Source: Chloroflexota bacterium
GTDB lineage: Bacteria; Chloroflexota; Limnocylindria; QHBO01
Direction: 5' to 3'
DNA: 5,006 bases
Assembly: GCA_013694645.1 (NCBI GenBank)
Contig: JACDBZ010000170.1
Location: 1 to 5,006, forward strand
The position numbers were made by a program, and so were the translations under genes. Below are positions 4,976 to 5,006 of this stretch, one piece after another. Position 1 is the first letter of the stretch. Each line of letters begins with the position of its first letter. A model generated the notes under the pieces. That model did no database searches. It saw only the letters and a list, made by a program, of their open reading frames with translations, and was not told the origin of the DNA.

Positions 4976-5006
4976 GGGCCGTTAGCTCAGCGGTTAGAGC
5001 AGGGGA
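4976..5006 (+). tRNA. tRNA gene, 5' half only (cut by window end before the anticodon)
   Basis: GGGCCGT (acceptor), TA (T8, A9), GCTC-AGCGGTTA-GAGC (paired D-arm with GG and A21), A26, then GGGGA (5' anticodon stem) make exactly 31 canonical tRNA positions. The window ends just before the anticodon loop, so identity cannot be read. The 5' half resembles many bacterial tRNA-Lys and tRNA-Met genes. T8 and A14 are conserved here, unlike the copy at 3252. The end of the sequence coincides with the end of the segment shared with that copy. Confidence 0.85.

Overview
The window is GC-rich bacterial DNA with compact genes on both strands and several degraded sequences between them. Nothing fixes the taxon. 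The mix of a secreted-type M14 zinc carboxypeptidase, a DUF1232 membrane protein, a class II Fic protein, a Nudix hydrolase and a DinB-like protein suits Chloroflexota or Actinomycetota, but this is a weak inference. No phage, plasmid, integrase or transposase gene is visible.

Layout, left to right. Positions 3-743 (+) are the C-terminal part of an M14 metallocarboxypeptidase whose 5' part lies outside. The gap 744-1349 holds no intact gene. It has a frame-broken remnant (about 794-1122) resembling the KDAYD-motif region of AbiEii-type nucleotidyltransferases, directly followed by copy A of a roughly 120-bp intergenic repeat (1123-1241). Positions 1350-1751 (+) encode a small DUF1232/YkvA-like membrane protein. 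Partial repeat copy C (1806-1845) follows. Then comes a regulatory region with a perfect 12-bp inverted repeat around a TTGACA box, and a Fic-domain protein (1931-3106, +).

The gap 3107-3763 holds, in order: an apparently empty stretch (3107-3251), a 31-nt copy of a tRNA 5' half (3252-3282), repeat copy B with a 15-bp perfect hairpin (3291-3415), a 14-bp palindrome, and a possible small coiled-coil ORF (3484-3672, -). Two minus-strand genes follow as a translationally overlapping pair: Nudix hydrolase (4826-4209) and DinB-like protein (4216-3764). The window ends inside a tRNA gene (4976-5006 seen) that has a plausible promoter and matches the fragment at 3252 at 30 of 31 positions.

No single pathway joins these genes. 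The most unusual content is between them: a structured repeat family whose junction sequence resembles a tRNA anticodon arm, a tRNA half-gene copy that joins one repeat, a broken toxin-like gene ending where a repeat begins, and a clean operator-like palindrome in front of fic. The pattern suggests an accessory region shaped by past insertion and decay. I see no clear complete new system.
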